A stretch of DNA of 64,000 bases, from the NCBI RefSeq assembly GCF_000428725.1, contig NZ_AUAM01000007.1:179415-243414 (forward strand), in the 5' to 3' direction. The DNA comes from Psychromonas aquimarina ATCC BAA-1526 (lineage in GTDB: Bacteria > Pseudomonadota > Gammaproteobacteria > Enterobacterales > Psychromonadaceae). Made by a program: the position numbers and the translations under genes. How positions within the stretch are numbered: position 1 is the stretch's first letter; each line of letters begins with the position of its first letter. The notes below the pieces were generated by a model. It did not search any database, was not told the DNA's origin, and saw nothing but the letters and a program-made list of their open reading frames with translations. This document shows, piece by piece, positions 9,061 to 17,198 of this stretch.

Positions 9061-9654
9061 ATGCTTAACCCACGGCTCAAACCTGTCCGCCTGCTGACAC
9101 TTATACTAAGCAGTGCTTTATTGTTCTCCTGCAGCGGCACTCCCACAAGCACGCAGCTGCAGCCTCAATTATCCAGCATTGATAATAATAAAAGCCTTGA
9201 GAGCAGTATAAACTGGTCTGTAAGCAGTCAGGATCGCCGTATTGCGCATTATTTAATTGAAATAAGCACAGGAGATGATGCGGCAGTTCTTATTAATGAA
9301 TCGGCAGGCAGTAAACAAATTATTGAACAGGCTCTACGCAGACAATGGCTGAAACAGGGCATGACTCTAGTGTCATCCAGTCCGTATCAGATAGATATTC
9401 AGGTTATTAAACTGCTGTCACAGGTAAAGCAGTCAACTCTTAGTCATGAAATAGATTCGAATATCGTTATAAAAGTACAGCTAAACTCCGAAACTAAAAC
9501 ATTCAGCAAAACATTTAAGGCGAAATATTCTGCACAGGCGCCGTTTCAAGCTGACATAGATGAATTAAGTGAAAAATTAAATACTCAGTTATCACAACTT
9601 TTGAATGAAATAGTTCAGGATCCTGAGCTTAAGAGTAAACTTCTGCAACTTTAA
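9061..9654 (+). CDS. yajG: YajG-family outer-membrane lipoprotein
   Basis: The 197-residue product begins with a lipoprotein signal peptide ending in the lipobox LLFSC, so the mature protein should be lipidated on that cysteine. The C-terminal half (YQIDIQVIKLLSQVKQSTLS, then KYSAQAPFQADIDELSEKL) lines up by eye with E. coli YajG, a lipoprotein of unknown function. The ATG at 9061 is chosen over one 13 codons upstream because it directly precedes the signal peptide and has an AGGA site. A MITE lies immediately after the stop codon. Confidence 0.8.
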   Translation: MLNPRLKPVRLLTLILSSALLFSCSGTPTSTQLQPQLSSIDNNKSLESSINWSVSSQDRRIAHYLIEISTGDDAAVLINESAGSKQIIEQALRRQWLKQGMTLVSSSPYQIDIQVIKLLSQVKQSTLSHEIDSNIVIKVQLNSETKTFSKTFKAKYSAQAPFQADIDELSEKLNTQLSQLLNEIVQDPELKSKLLQL

Positions 9655-9659
9655 AATAA

Positions 9660-9818
9660 TACCAAACCCACTAATTTTCTATTCATTGATGCTTGTTAAA
9701 ATGGACGCTAGCTTCGTTCTTGATTTTGTAATTAGAATAACTAGTTACTGCAATCAACGCCTTGCTTTCATCCATTTTTCCTACGCCTAAATAGAACACC
9801 TAATTAATGGAATTGGTA
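9660..9818. mobile_element. MITE with IS630-type ends
   Basis: A 155-bp non-coding element (9662-9816) flanked by TA on both sides, as expected for IS630/mariner-type insertion. The left end reads CCAAACCCACTAATT and the right end, reversed, CCAATTCCATTAATT. Subterminal inverted arms AAAATGGA (9698-9705) and TCCATTTT (9771-9778) make the inside partly palindromic. The ends match the left end of the IS630-type element near 63669 (CCAATCCCATTAATT), so a related transposase may have mobilised it. Confidence 0.75.
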
Positions 9819-9878
9819 TAACTTAAGACAAGTACGGAAATAACTATTTCCATATATAGCCAGTCAAGGAATTAAATA

Positions 9879-10439
9879 ATGAAACATTTTCTATCTGTAT
9901 TTTTACTTTTAATCAGCAGCTCGGTATTCAGCGCAGATAATCCCGTCGTTGAAATGGATACTTCAGCAGGCAAAATAATTATTGAACTCTTCCCGGAACA
10001 GTCACCAGAAACGGTTGCGAACTTTTTAGCTTATGTTGAAAGTGACGGTTTTAAAAAAACCACTTTTCATCGGGTCATTAATGATTTTATGATCCAGGGT
10101 GGTGGTTTTAAAGAGTCGGGACAAAGAGCGCCGTCTTCAGCACCGATTAAAAACGAATCCTTAAACGGTTTAAGTAATAAACGCGGCACGATTGCAATGG
10201 CAAGAACCGAAGAGCCGCATTCAGCAACGCGCCAGTTCTTTATTAACCATAAAGATAACGGCTTTTTAGATGCCAACGGCGGCAAGTATGGTTATGCCGT
10301 ATTTGGCAAAGTAAGCTTAGGCATGGATGTTGTAGATAAAATTGCAGTCGTTGATACAGGTATTGCAGACAGGCCGCTTCGTATGGTTATCATCAACAGC
10401 GTGAGTTTAATAAACACAGAGCCGAATAAGGCAGAATAA
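9879..10439 (+). CDS. ppiA: Periplasmic peptidyl-prolyl cis-trans isomerase (cyclophilin)
   Basis: A 186-residue cyclophilin with a cleavable signal peptide (about residues 1-18, ending SVFSA), which makes it the exported PpiA type and not cytoplasmic PpiB. Core motifs are FHRVINDFMIQGGG around residue 65 and ATRQFFINHKDNGFLD around residue 113, including the catalytic arginine and the substrate-binding phenylalanines. It should speed proline isomerisation during folding of exported proteins. It is a single gene ending at a bidirectional terminator shared with the convergent min operon. Confidence 0.92.
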   Translation: MKHFLSVFLLLISSSVFSADNPVVEMDTSAGKIIIELFPEQSPETVANFLAYVESDGFKKTTFHRVINDFMIQGGGFKESGQRAPSSAPIKNESLNGLSNKRGTIAMARTEEPHSATRQFFINHKDNGFLDANGGKYGYAVFGKVSLGMDVVDKIAVVDTGIADRPLRMVIINSVSLINTEPNKAE

Positions 10440-10457
10440 AAGTCAGGCAGGAAATTA

Positions 10458-10485
10458 AAAGATGCGGCGGCTCAGCCGCATCTTT
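10458..10485. terminator. Bidirectional terminator between ppiA and minE
   Basis: A perfect 11-bp stem AAAGATGCGGC / GCCGCATCTTT with a 6-base loop, followed by T-rich sequence on both strands. It lies between the convergent ppiA and minCDE. Confidence 0.85.
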
Positions 10486-10509
10486 ATCTTTTATCACAGC
10501 ATATTCTAT

Positions 10510-10785
10510 CTAAAAAGGTGTGTGCTGCTTCGGTAATGCAACATTTACTTCCAGTACAGAGATATCATCATCTGCTTTATCGGTAAACTCACATTTTACG
10601 TCATTGCTTGAAATCTCCATATATTTACGAATTACAGCAACAATCTCTTTCTGCATTTCTGGTAAATATGCAGGTCTGGCCGCTGATGAATGCTCATGTG
10701 CAACAATAATCTGTAAACGGTCTTTAGCAAGTTTGGCGCTGCCTTTTTTAGGCTTTTCCTGTCTGAAATATTGTAATAATCCCAT
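10510..10785 (-). CDS. minE: Cell division topological specificity factor MinE
   Basis: A 91-residue MinE. The N-terminal amphipathic segment MGLLQYFR is followed by the MinD-contact helix (AKLAKDRLQIIVAHEHSS) and the C-terminal dimerisation domain. MinE releases MinD from the membrane and drives pole-to-pole oscillation. The ATG at 10785 is chosen because GGAGG lies 5 bases upstream; a TTG 4 codons earlier is unlikely. It is last in the minCDE operon, one base after the minD stop codon. Confidence 0.96.
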   Translation of the reverse strand: MGLLQYFRQEKPKKGSAKLAKDRLQIIVAHEHSSAARPAYLPEMQKEIVAVIRKYMEISSNDVKCEFTDKADDDISVLEVNVALPKQHTPF

Positions 10786-10786
10786 T

Positions 10787-11599
10787 TTAACCTCCAAATA
10801 TGCGGCTTAAAAAACTTTTCTTTTCATAGGTTACAAAACGAAGATCCCGCTCTATACCCATTAAACGATCCACCGCATCCTGGTATGCTTTACCTGCATC
10901 ACATTCCTGATTCAAAATGATAGGTTCGCCTAAATTCGATGCATTTAATACATCCTGTGATTCTGGAATCACACCTAACAGATCGATACCTAACAGATCG
11001 TCGATATCATCAATACTTAACATCTCTTCTTTTTCAACACGCTCCGGGCAGTAACGGGTAATTAACAGATGCACTTTAACCGGGGTCAGCTGCTGTTCAG
11101 ATCGATATGACTTACTTGAAAGCATACCGGTAATACGATCTGAATCACGCACTGAAGAGACTTCAGGGTTAGTGGTTACCACCGCTTCATCTGCAAAGTA
11201 CAAGGCCATCATCGCACCTTGTTCGATGCCGGCCGGTGAATCACAAATGATATATTCAAAACCGTCGGCTTTTAAATCATGAATGACTTTTTCCACACCT
11301 TCTTTGGTTAACGCGTCTTTATTCCTGGTTTGCGATGCCGGCATAATGTAAAGATCACTGCTGCGTTTATCTTTAACTAATGCCTGCTGCAAATTTGCTT
11401 CACCGTTAATCACATTAATCAAATCGTACACAACACGGCGTTCACAGCCCATGATCAAATCTAAATTACGTAAACCGATATCAAAATCAATAATTACGGT
11501 TTTCGCACCAGACATTGCAAGACCGGTACCGATTGCCGCACTGCTTGTTGTTTTACCGACACCACCTTTACCTGATGTCACGACAATAACTTTTGCCAT
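10787..11599 (-). CDS. minD: Septum site-determining ATPase MinD
   Basis: A 270-residue ParA-like ATPase. The deviant Walker A motif KGGVGKTT is at about residues 10-17, and the C-terminus ends with an amphipathic membrane-targeting helix (KKSFLSRIFGG). MinD binds the inner membrane as an ATP dimer, recruits MinC to block FtsZ and is displaced by MinE. It sits between minC and minE with 13-base and 1-base gaps, so the three are one operon. Confidence 0.97.
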   Translation of the reverse strand: MAKVIVVTSGKGGVGKTTSSAAIGTGLAMSGAKTVIIDFDIGLRNLDLIMGCERRVVYDLINVINGEANLQQALVKDKRSSDLYIMPASQTRNKDALTKEGVEKVIHDLKADGFEYIICDSPAGIEQGAMMALYFADEAVVTTNPEVSSVRDSDRITGMLSSKSYRSEQQLTPVKVHLLITRYCPERVEKEEMLSIDDIDDLLGIDLLGVIPESQDVLNASNLGEPIILNQECDAGKAYQDAVDRLMGIERDLRFVTYEKKSFLSRIFGG

Positions 11600-11612
11600 T
11601 ATTATTCCTTAG

Positions 11613-12332
11613 CTAATTAATCTGACTTAAATTTGTTAATACGATCTGTTCATCTTGTAATGAAACGATGCTGCTTTTACCGGCAAACTCATGCGCTAAA
11701 TCATCACTCAGTTTATAAACTCCGGCGATGGAAACCAGTTCAGGGCTGAGTGCCTGGCAGAAAATTGAAGCGCTCTGATCGCCCATAGCACCGGCTAATG
11801 CTTTACCGCGTAATGCGCCGTAAATATGAATATTGCCGTCAGCAATCACCTCAGCCCCGGCACCAACATCGCCGTTAATAACCAGATCACACTCTTTAGC
11901 ATAAATCTGCTGACCGGAACGAACTCGCCCAGTATGAATTTTAGTCTTTATATAACTGCTTAATACAGGCGGCTCGGCTTCAGCTGCCGGCACTTGTTGT
12001 TGTTCTTGTTCAGTTTTAACTGCAGCTTTGGCAGCATGACGCCTTGAGCTGCGTAAAACAGCAATATTCTGCGTATTGATAAGCTCTTTCTGAGGCTCTG
12101 ATAACTCTCCAGAAATGCCCACTAATAAAAATCCCTGTTCACTCACGACATTCTTTAACTGGGTAAAATCTAAATTCAGCGTTTCACTTTCAATATTGAC
12201 GACAACGGGAGCATTGCTGAAAAAATCAGGGGCCATCATACGTTTTTTATTAAGCTCTTCTGCTAATATAGAAAGCTCTTCACTATCAACATTCACCACA
12301 AGCAGGGTGAAATTTAACGATTTTAATGTCAT
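11613..12332 (-). CDS. minC: Septum site-determining protein MinC
   Basis: A 239-residue MinC with an N-terminal FtsZ-inhibiting domain (from MTLKSLNFTLLVVNV) and a C-terminal right-handed beta-helix (about residues 140-235: SGQQIYAKECDLVINGDVGA, NIHIYGALRGKALAGAMGD) that dimerises and binds MinD. An in-frame ATG lies 7 codons upstream at 12353; I prefer 12332 because AGGA sits a suitable distance before it and the N-terminus then matches the family. First gene of minCDE, divergent from ycgL. Confidence 0.93.
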   Translation of the reverse strand: MTLKSLNFTLLVVNVDSEELSILAEELNKKRMMAPDFFSNAPVVVNIESETLNLDFTQLKNVVSEQGFLLVGISGELSEPQKELINTQNIAVLRSSRRHAAKAAVKTEQEQQQVPAAEAEPPVLSSYIKTKIHTGRVRSGQQIYAKECDLVINGDVGAGAEVIADGNIHIYGALRGKALAGAMGDQSASIFCQALSPELVSIAGVYKLSDDLAHEFAGKSSIVSLQDEQIVLTNLSQIN

Positions 12333-12458
12333 AACTGTCCTGTCTTTATTCATCTTTATGATTTGACTTAAAATTCAGCTAATTTCTATAAAAATTAAAG
12401 CAGATAACATGTTATAGTTTGCAGCCAAAATAGGCAAGTAAAGGGCTGAATTAGTATT

Positions 12459-12758
12459 ATGTTATGTGCTGTATATAAAAGTATTCGCAAACCGCAAACC
12501 TATCTTTTTATCGCTAAAAGAGATGATTTTTCACCTGTTCCCGATCCTCTTTTAGAACAATTCGGTCCGCCGCAGTTAGTTTCTCTGCTAAATATTAAAA
12601 AAGATACAAATCTAGCCCTTGCAGATGCTGAAAAAGTACTCTCTTCGATTGCCGGTAATGGTTATTATCTGCAGCTTCCTCCTCCGCCTGTTAACCACTT
12701 AAAAGAACATAAAAAGTGGAAAAAACAACAACAAGGGATCCAAGATGAAAATATATAA
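12459..12758 (+). CDS. ycgL: YcgL-domain protein
   Basis: A 99-residue protein with the YcgL fold: LCAVYKSIRKPQTYLFI near the N-terminus, a PQLVSLL segment, and the characteristic GYYLQLPPPP motif towards the end. YcgL proteins are small cytoplasmic proteins of poorly known function and are commonly encoded beside minC. Its 3' end overlaps the start of the downstream transglycosylase by 14 bases, implying coupled translation. Confidence 0.92.
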   Translation: MLCAVYKSIRKPQTYLFIAKRDDFSPVPDPLLEQFGPPQLVSLLNIKKDTNLALADAEKVLSSIAGNGYYLQLPPPPVNHLKEHKKWKKQQQGIQDENI

Positions 12759-13761
12759 ATTTACCGGTTTTTTCTCTGTGCTGAGTATCTGTTCCGCATC
12801 CTTAATGCTTCAAGTCGTTAATGCGGCCGAGGTAGAAAAAATCCCTTTTGAAGAGTACGTTGAAAATATCAAAATTGAAGCCAAAGAAAACGGCATTGAT
12901 GCGGCCGTTGTTGACCGTGCCTTTACTGACGTAGAATTTTTACAGCGCAGTGTCAAATCAGACAAGGAGCAGCCGGAATTCAAACTGACCTTAGATACCT
13001 ATATTCCCCGCGCGGTGCCTGACTGGAAAATAGAGCAGGCGCGGGAAGCTTACCAGAAGCATTATCATCTGCTCCATAAAATTGGTAAAGAGTACGGTGT
13101 ACAGCCGAGGTTTATTGTTGCTCTGTGGGGTATTGAAACCAATTTCGGCCGCTTGACCGGCCGTCATTATATTATCTCATCTTTAACAACAATGGCTTAC
13201 GAAGGACGTCGGGAAGCGTTATTTAAAAAACAGCTGTTTGCAGCATTAACCATTTTAGAAGAAGGCCATATCGAGCAGGATAAATTTATCGGTTCATGGG
13301 CCGGTGCGATGGGTCAGGTGCAGTTTATGCCGACTTCCTACCTTAACTATGCGGTGGATTATGACGGTGACGGTAAAAAAGATATCTGGAACAATTATTC
13401 AGATGTCTTTGCTTCGGCCGCTAACTATTTAAAAACTGAAGGCTGGAATTATGATGAAACCTGGGGACGTCAGGTTTTATTACCCGAGAATTTTGACAGC
13501 GAATTAGCCGGCATCAAAAAACAGAAAAAACTTGCACAATGGCAGGAGCTGGGAGTACGACGCTTTGACGGCACAGCTCTGCCTAAAGTTGATCTTGATG
13601 CATCAATTGTTATACCCGATGATGCCAGCGGCAGGGTTTACCTTGCCTACAACAACTATAAAGTATTAATGCACTGGAACCGTTCATATTACTTTGCAAC
13701 AGCGGTCAGTTATTTATCTGAACGAATTAATCACCCGCGCATTACAGCTCCAACTGAATAA
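12745..13761 (+). CDS. mltB: Lytic murein transglycosylase (MltB family)
   Basis: A 338-residue protein with a signal peptide (about 1-27, ending VVNAA) and a soluble-lytic-transglycosylase fold of family 3. The catalytic glutamate lies in ALWGIETNFGRLTG, and GAMGQVQFMPTSYL is the other diagnostic motif. It should cleave peptidoglycan to form 1,6-anhydro-muropeptides in the periplasm. There is no lipobox, so it resembles the soluble form more than E. coli MltB. It overlaps ycgL and precedes ycgN by 7 bases. Confidence 0.9.
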   Translation: MKIYKFTGFFSVLSICSASLMLQVVNAAEVEKIPFEEYVENIKIEAKENGIDAAVVDRAFTDVEFLQRSVKSDKEQPEFKLTLDTYIPRAVPDWKIEQAREAYQKHYHLLHKIGKEYGVQPRFIVALWGIETNFGRLTGRHYIISSLTTMAYEGRREALFKKQLFAALTILEEGHIEQDKFIGSWAGAMGQVQFMPTSYLNYAVDYDGDGKKDIWNNYSDVFASAANYLKTEGWNYDETWGRQVLLPENFDSELAGIKKQKKLAQWQELGVRRFDGTALPKVDLDASIVIPDDASGRVYLAYNNYKVLMHWNRSYYFATAVSYLSERINHPRITAPTE

Positions 13762-13768
13762 GGTACAC

Positions 13769-14209
13769 ATGAGTAACTTCTGGGAAAAGAAAACACTGTC
13801 ACAAATGTCACAACAGGAGTGGGAATCACTTTGTGACGGCTGCGGTAAATGCTGTTTAAACAAAATCATTGACGATGACACCGAAGAGCTGCATTTTACT
13901 AATGTGGCTTGTCATCTGCTGCATACAAAAACATGTAAATGTAGAAAATACCAACAGCGCTTTAAGTTAGTTAAAGACTGTGTAAAAGTTTCACTCGATG
14001 ATATTGAGCAGTTTCACTGGCTGCCGGCAAGTTGCGCCTACCGCTTATTAGTTGAAGAAAAACCATTACCAGACTGGCACCCTTTAATTACCGGCAGTCA
14101 GTCGGCAATGCATAAAGTCGGATGCTCAATTCGAGGAAAAATCATTTCAGAAACAGCAGTGGATCCTGAAAATCTCGAAGATTATATTGTTACCTGGCCG
14201 GCAGAATAA
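13769..14209 (+). CDS. ycgN: YcgN family cysteine-cluster protein (UPF0260)
   Basis: A 146-residue protein with an N-terminal CDGCGKCC cluster and further cysteines at CHLLHTKTCKCRKY, KDCVKV, SCAYR and GCSIRG, the pattern of the YcgN/YkgJ putative zinc or iron-sulfur proteins. The long frame begins 25 codons upstream inside mltB, but the ATG at 13769 gives the family N-terminus (MSNFWEKKTLSQMSQQEWES). Function is unknown; the conserved ycgL-mltB-ycgN linkage suggests an envelope or division context. Confidence 0.92.
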   Translation: MSNFWEKKTLSQMSQQEWESLCDGCGKCCLNKIIDDDTEELHFTNVACHLLHTKTCKCRKYQQRFKLVKDCVKVSLDDIEQFHWLPASCAYRLLVEEKPLPDWHPLITGSQSAMHKVGCSIRGKIISETAVDPENLEDYIVTWPAE

Positions 14210-14308
14210 TTCTTATAAACACGGCGGTTAAACTTAAAGTGATTATATCCGGCTGCACAAGCGGATAAATACAGCAAAGTAAAACCGCGACTTCCAAAAG
14301 GAATAAAG

Positions 14309-14659
14309 ATGACCGATATTACTATTTACCATAATCCGCGCTGTTCAAAGAGCCGTGCGGCATTAGCCCTGATTGATAATAAAACAGATAACCTAACCGT
14401 GGTTGAATACCTGAAAACACCGCCAAGTTTAGAAACGTTAAAACAGATTATTGAACTGTTAGGTTTCAACAGTGCAAGACAGTTAATGCGTACTAACGAA
14501 GATATCTATAAAACGCTGGCATTGAAAGATGTACAGGATGAAGAGAAACTATTACAGGTTATGCTGGAAAATCCGAAACTGATTGAACGCCCTATTGTAT
14601 TAGCAAACGGAAAAGCAGCTATTGGACGCCCGCCGGAAAGCGTTCTGGATATCATTTAA
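14309..14659 (+). CDS. arsC: ArsC-type arsenate reductase (glutaredoxin-linked)
   Basis: A 116-residue thioredoxin-fold protein. The N-terminal YHNPRCSKSRAAL carries the catalytic cysteine of ArsC, and the ERPIV motif near residue 95 belongs to the anion pocket. In the family it reduces arsenate to arsenite using glutathione and glutaredoxin. No arsB, acr3 or arsR lies nearby, so this is a housekeeping copy outside an ars operon, as is common in marine gammaproteobacteria. A good AAAAGGAA ribosome-binding site precedes it. Confidence 0.9.
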   Translation: MTDITIYHNPRCSKSRAALALIDNKTDNLTVVEYLKTPPSLETLKQIIELLGFNSARQLMRTNEDIYKTLALKDVQDEEKLLQVMLENPKLIERPIVLANGKAAIGRPPESVLDII

Positions 14660-14687
14660 TGTTATTACCCGCAGCCGGAAACTAACT

Positions 14688-15086
14688 ATGAATAAAACCG
14701 AGTTTTTTAAATTACTGGCAAAAACCGGCTATTTCGGACTGCTTATTTTTGTTCCTGCCTGGCACCTGTGGCTGTCACCGCCGGCGCTGGGTATCAGTCC
14801 CTGGCTGGTTACTGCGCTGTGGTTTGTACCTTTATTATTCCCGCTGAAAGGAATTTTGCAGAGCAATCCTTATACATATGCCTGGAGCGCTTTTGTTGCT
14901 CTGTTGTACCTGATGCACAGTATGGTTATTTTATTAACCGATCCGGCTCAGAGGATGCTCGCTGTTGTTGAGCTGATACTGACCTGTTTATTTCTCTCCG
15001 GTAATATCTACTTTGCGAAATACAGAGGGCGAGAAATGGGCTTGAGCATCCGCAAAAAGAAGGCTGCACAAAAAATTAACAAGTAG
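14688..15086 (+). CDS. DUF2069 membrane protein
   Basis: A 132-residue protein with about four hydrophobic segments (for example TGYFGLLIFVPAWHLWL and ALWFVPLLFPLKGIL) and a basic C-terminal tail (SIRKKKAAQKINK). It matches the DUF2069 inner-membrane family, which has no known function and is often found beside hda or arsC. The ATG at 14688 begins after the arsC stop; the longer frame from 14622 overlaps arsC and is rejected. Confidence 0.85.
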   Translation: MNKTEFFKLLAKTGYFGLLIFVPAWHLWLSPPALGISPWLVTALWFVPLLFPLKGILQSNPYTYAWSAFVALLYLMHSMVILLTDPAQRMLAVVELILTCLFLSGNIYFAKYRGREMGLSIRKKKAAQKINK

Positions 15087-15092
15087 GTTGTA

Positions 15093-15120
15093 AAGTCTTA
15101 GAGTTAAAGCTCTAAGACTT
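15093..15120. terminator. Convergent terminator overlapping the hda stop codon
   Basis: A perfect 11-bp inverted repeat AAGTCTTAGAG / CTCTAAGACTT with a 6-base loop between DUF2069 and hda. The right arm and part of the loop are the last hda codons and its stop, so the hairpin is partly coding. Confidence 0.75.
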
Positions 15121-15832
15121 CTTTAACAAAAGGAATAGTAAGTTTACGTTGTGCTTCAAGCGAAGCATTATCTAAACGATCCAGTGTTGTTAACAGCGTA
15201 TTCATATCTCGTGATAAACGATTCAATAAAAACCGTCCGACATCAACGGGCAGTTTCATACCTTTCAGCTGCGCCCGCAGCTGCAGCGCTCCCAGTTTTT
15301 CTTCATCATTCAGCGGCGCTAAATGATGACAGGCTCCCCATTCAAATCGGGACACAAGATCATTGAGCTTTATACCTAACTGTTTGGGCAGATCACCGGC
15401 AGATAATACTAAACTGGCCCCCGGCGGACGGTTGTCTTTATTGTCTAACCAGCGGTTGTAAAAATCAAAAAGTGCTTTTTCCCATTTTTTATCACCGGCG
15501 ACTGCATCTACATTATCAATACACACCAGAGTGACTCTTTCCATATTTTCAAAAATATCCAGGGTCATGCCCTGATAGTGATGCAGAGGGATATAAGCAA
15601 CACTGTCGCCGCGCTCGTCAACTTCACTGCATAAAGCATGTAACAGATGTGAGCGCCCGCTGCCGGACTCTCCCCACATATACAGGACAGGTTCACCGAG
15701 CCCTACCACACTGTTTTTCAGCTGAGTCAGTAAAGCGGCATTTTGTCCCGGGTAAAAACTCGCAAAAGTTTCATCATCAGGAAATTTAAGTGCTAATAAT
15801 GGATATTGAAAGCGTAACTCATCTTGAGGCAT
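15104..15832 (-). CDS. hda: DnaA regulatory inactivator Hda
   Basis: A 242-residue DnaA-like AAA+ protein. The Walker A region is WGESGSGRSHLLHAL (about residue 53), Walker B is VTLVCIDNVDAV, and an arginine-finger segment follows (NDLVSRFEWG). Hda with the DNA-loaded beta clamp stimulates ATP hydrolysis by DnaA and so prevents over-initiation. It lacks DnaA's DNA-binding domain. It lies 12 bases downstream of the DUF2066 gene, the conserved arrangement in Vibrio and Shewanella relatives. Confidence 0.94.
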   Translation of the reverse strand: MPQDELRFQYPLLALKFPDDETFASFYPGQNAALLTQLKNSVVGLGEPVLYMWGESGSGRSHLLHALCSEVDERGDSVAYIPLHHYQGMTLDIFENMERVTLVCIDNVDAVAGDKKWEKALFDFYNRWLDNKDNRPPGASLVLSAGDLPKQLGIKLNDLVSRFEWGACHHLAPLNDEEKLGALQLRAQLKGMKLPVDVGRFLLNRLSRDMNTLLTTLDRLDNASLEAQRKLTIPFVKEVLEL

Positions 15833-15844
15833 GGGTTTCCTTAA

Positions 15845-16900
15845 TTAACGCCAGTAAAAATGAAATTTTTCATTATTAGAAAGATCTTCCTGCAAAGCCG
15901 GCTGGACTGACAGTGCATTTGCAAAACTATGCAGACCGCCGTTAACTTTAACATTAATTGTGACCTGCTGATCTTGTACTGACACAACTTCAAATGAAGC
16001 AATAGCTAATAACCCGGATAAAAGATCATTCACTTTTGTTAACTGCGCTAATGAAGTAATACCTTTAATATAAATGGTTTGTTTAAACTTCTCATCTTCG
16101 CTTTCCAGCACCGCATACTGCCCTGCATAATAATCCGCAATAGAATTAGTCATTTTTGCCAGAAGCTGTGATTTCTCACCGTAAATTTTATCTGATAATA
16201 ATATTTCGTTTTGTTTAGTCAGAGTGTCAGACTGGACTAATACCCAGTCTAAATACCAGTTATCTTGCGACACCTTTTTCAAATTAGCGGCAACAAAATG
16301 ATTCATTGCATAACGTGCACTGGCGGCTGCAATCGGCGTATAAAAACGCCCGGCAACATCAGATACAGATAATGCCAGATTATCATCCAGATCCATTAAA
16401 GGAAACTGCAGAGTAATACCGCGATCATGCTGCTGGGACTGCAGCAGTGAAGAGAGTTTCGATTCTGTACTGTTATTAATCATATAGTCAGAAAGCAGTT
16501 TACGAGTACCCTGCTCATCTTTAATTAACCAGACTAACGTTGTCGGCCGAGTATCTCCCCAGACAGGCTGCTGCATATCCTTTAACGCCTGATTGATTTT
16601 ACGCTGATCAAAAACGGCAAAAAAGTAACGCTGCTCTTTAAACATTCGGTAACCAAACTGAGATAACAAAGTCTGCACTTTTTTTAACAGCAGTTTACTT
16701 TCAGCCAGTTTAACCACCTCAGTATTACCGGATACTTTTACCAGCACTTGTTTTAAAGCCTGTTTTTTGAGCAGATCTTCACTCTGTTTCCCGACAGCAA
16801 TATTGCCCTGATAAGGGTTATCAAATTGAGCGGCAGATAACTGCGATGTAAATGCGATAAGCAGGATAAACAGACTGCGTGTTAAGAAAATGAATTTCAT
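15845..16900 (-). CDS. DUF2066 periplasmic protein
   Basis: A 351-residue protein with an N-terminal signal peptide (MKFIFLTRSLFILLIAFTSQ, cleaved near LSAAQ). The segments LKKQALKQVLVKVSGN and AVFDQRKINQALKDM are typical of DUF2066 proteins, which are conserved beside hda and purM but have no assigned function. A start 5 codons upstream (16915) is possible; I prefer 16900, which has GGTAG upstream and a better signal peptide. It is divergent from purM and probably co-transcribed with hda. Confidence 0.85.
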   Translation of the reverse strand: MKFIFLTRSLFILLIAFTSQLSAAQFDNPYQGNIAVGKQSEDLLKKQALKQVLVKVSGNTEVVKLAESKLLLKKVQTLLSQFGYRMFKEQRYFFAVFDQRKINQALKDMQQPVWGDTRPTTLVWLIKDEQGTRKLLSDYMINNSTESKLSSLLQSQQHDRGITLQFPLMDLDDNLALSVSDVAGRFYTPIAAASARYAMNHFVAANLKKVSQDNWYLDWVLVQSDTLTKQNEILLSDKIYGEKSQLLAKMTNSIADYYAGQYAVLESEDEKFKQTIYIKGITSLAQLTKVNDLLSGLLAIASFEVVSVQDQQVTINVKVNGGLHSFANALSVQPALQEDLSNNEKFHFYWR

Positions 16901-17198
16901 TAAGTTAACTACCATTTTAAATAATAAAACTTGATCATAAGCAGATCTAACTCTATTGCAAGATGATAATTATAATAAACGCATTATATTCACCAACTAA
17001 CTGAAACTTAAATCAATTCAGCTCCTTTGAAAATACAGATAATTCCCCCGGCTGGAGAAAGATTCACCATAAAGCAGAAAATCAGTGCATAAATAGTTAG
17101 CTCCCAGGCATATAGATGCTAAAATGCCGCCAGTTCCAATTCATCAAACTCTATAAAAGCCTAAACAGCTTTTTCAATTAATTTTGCGGGGAATGCAA

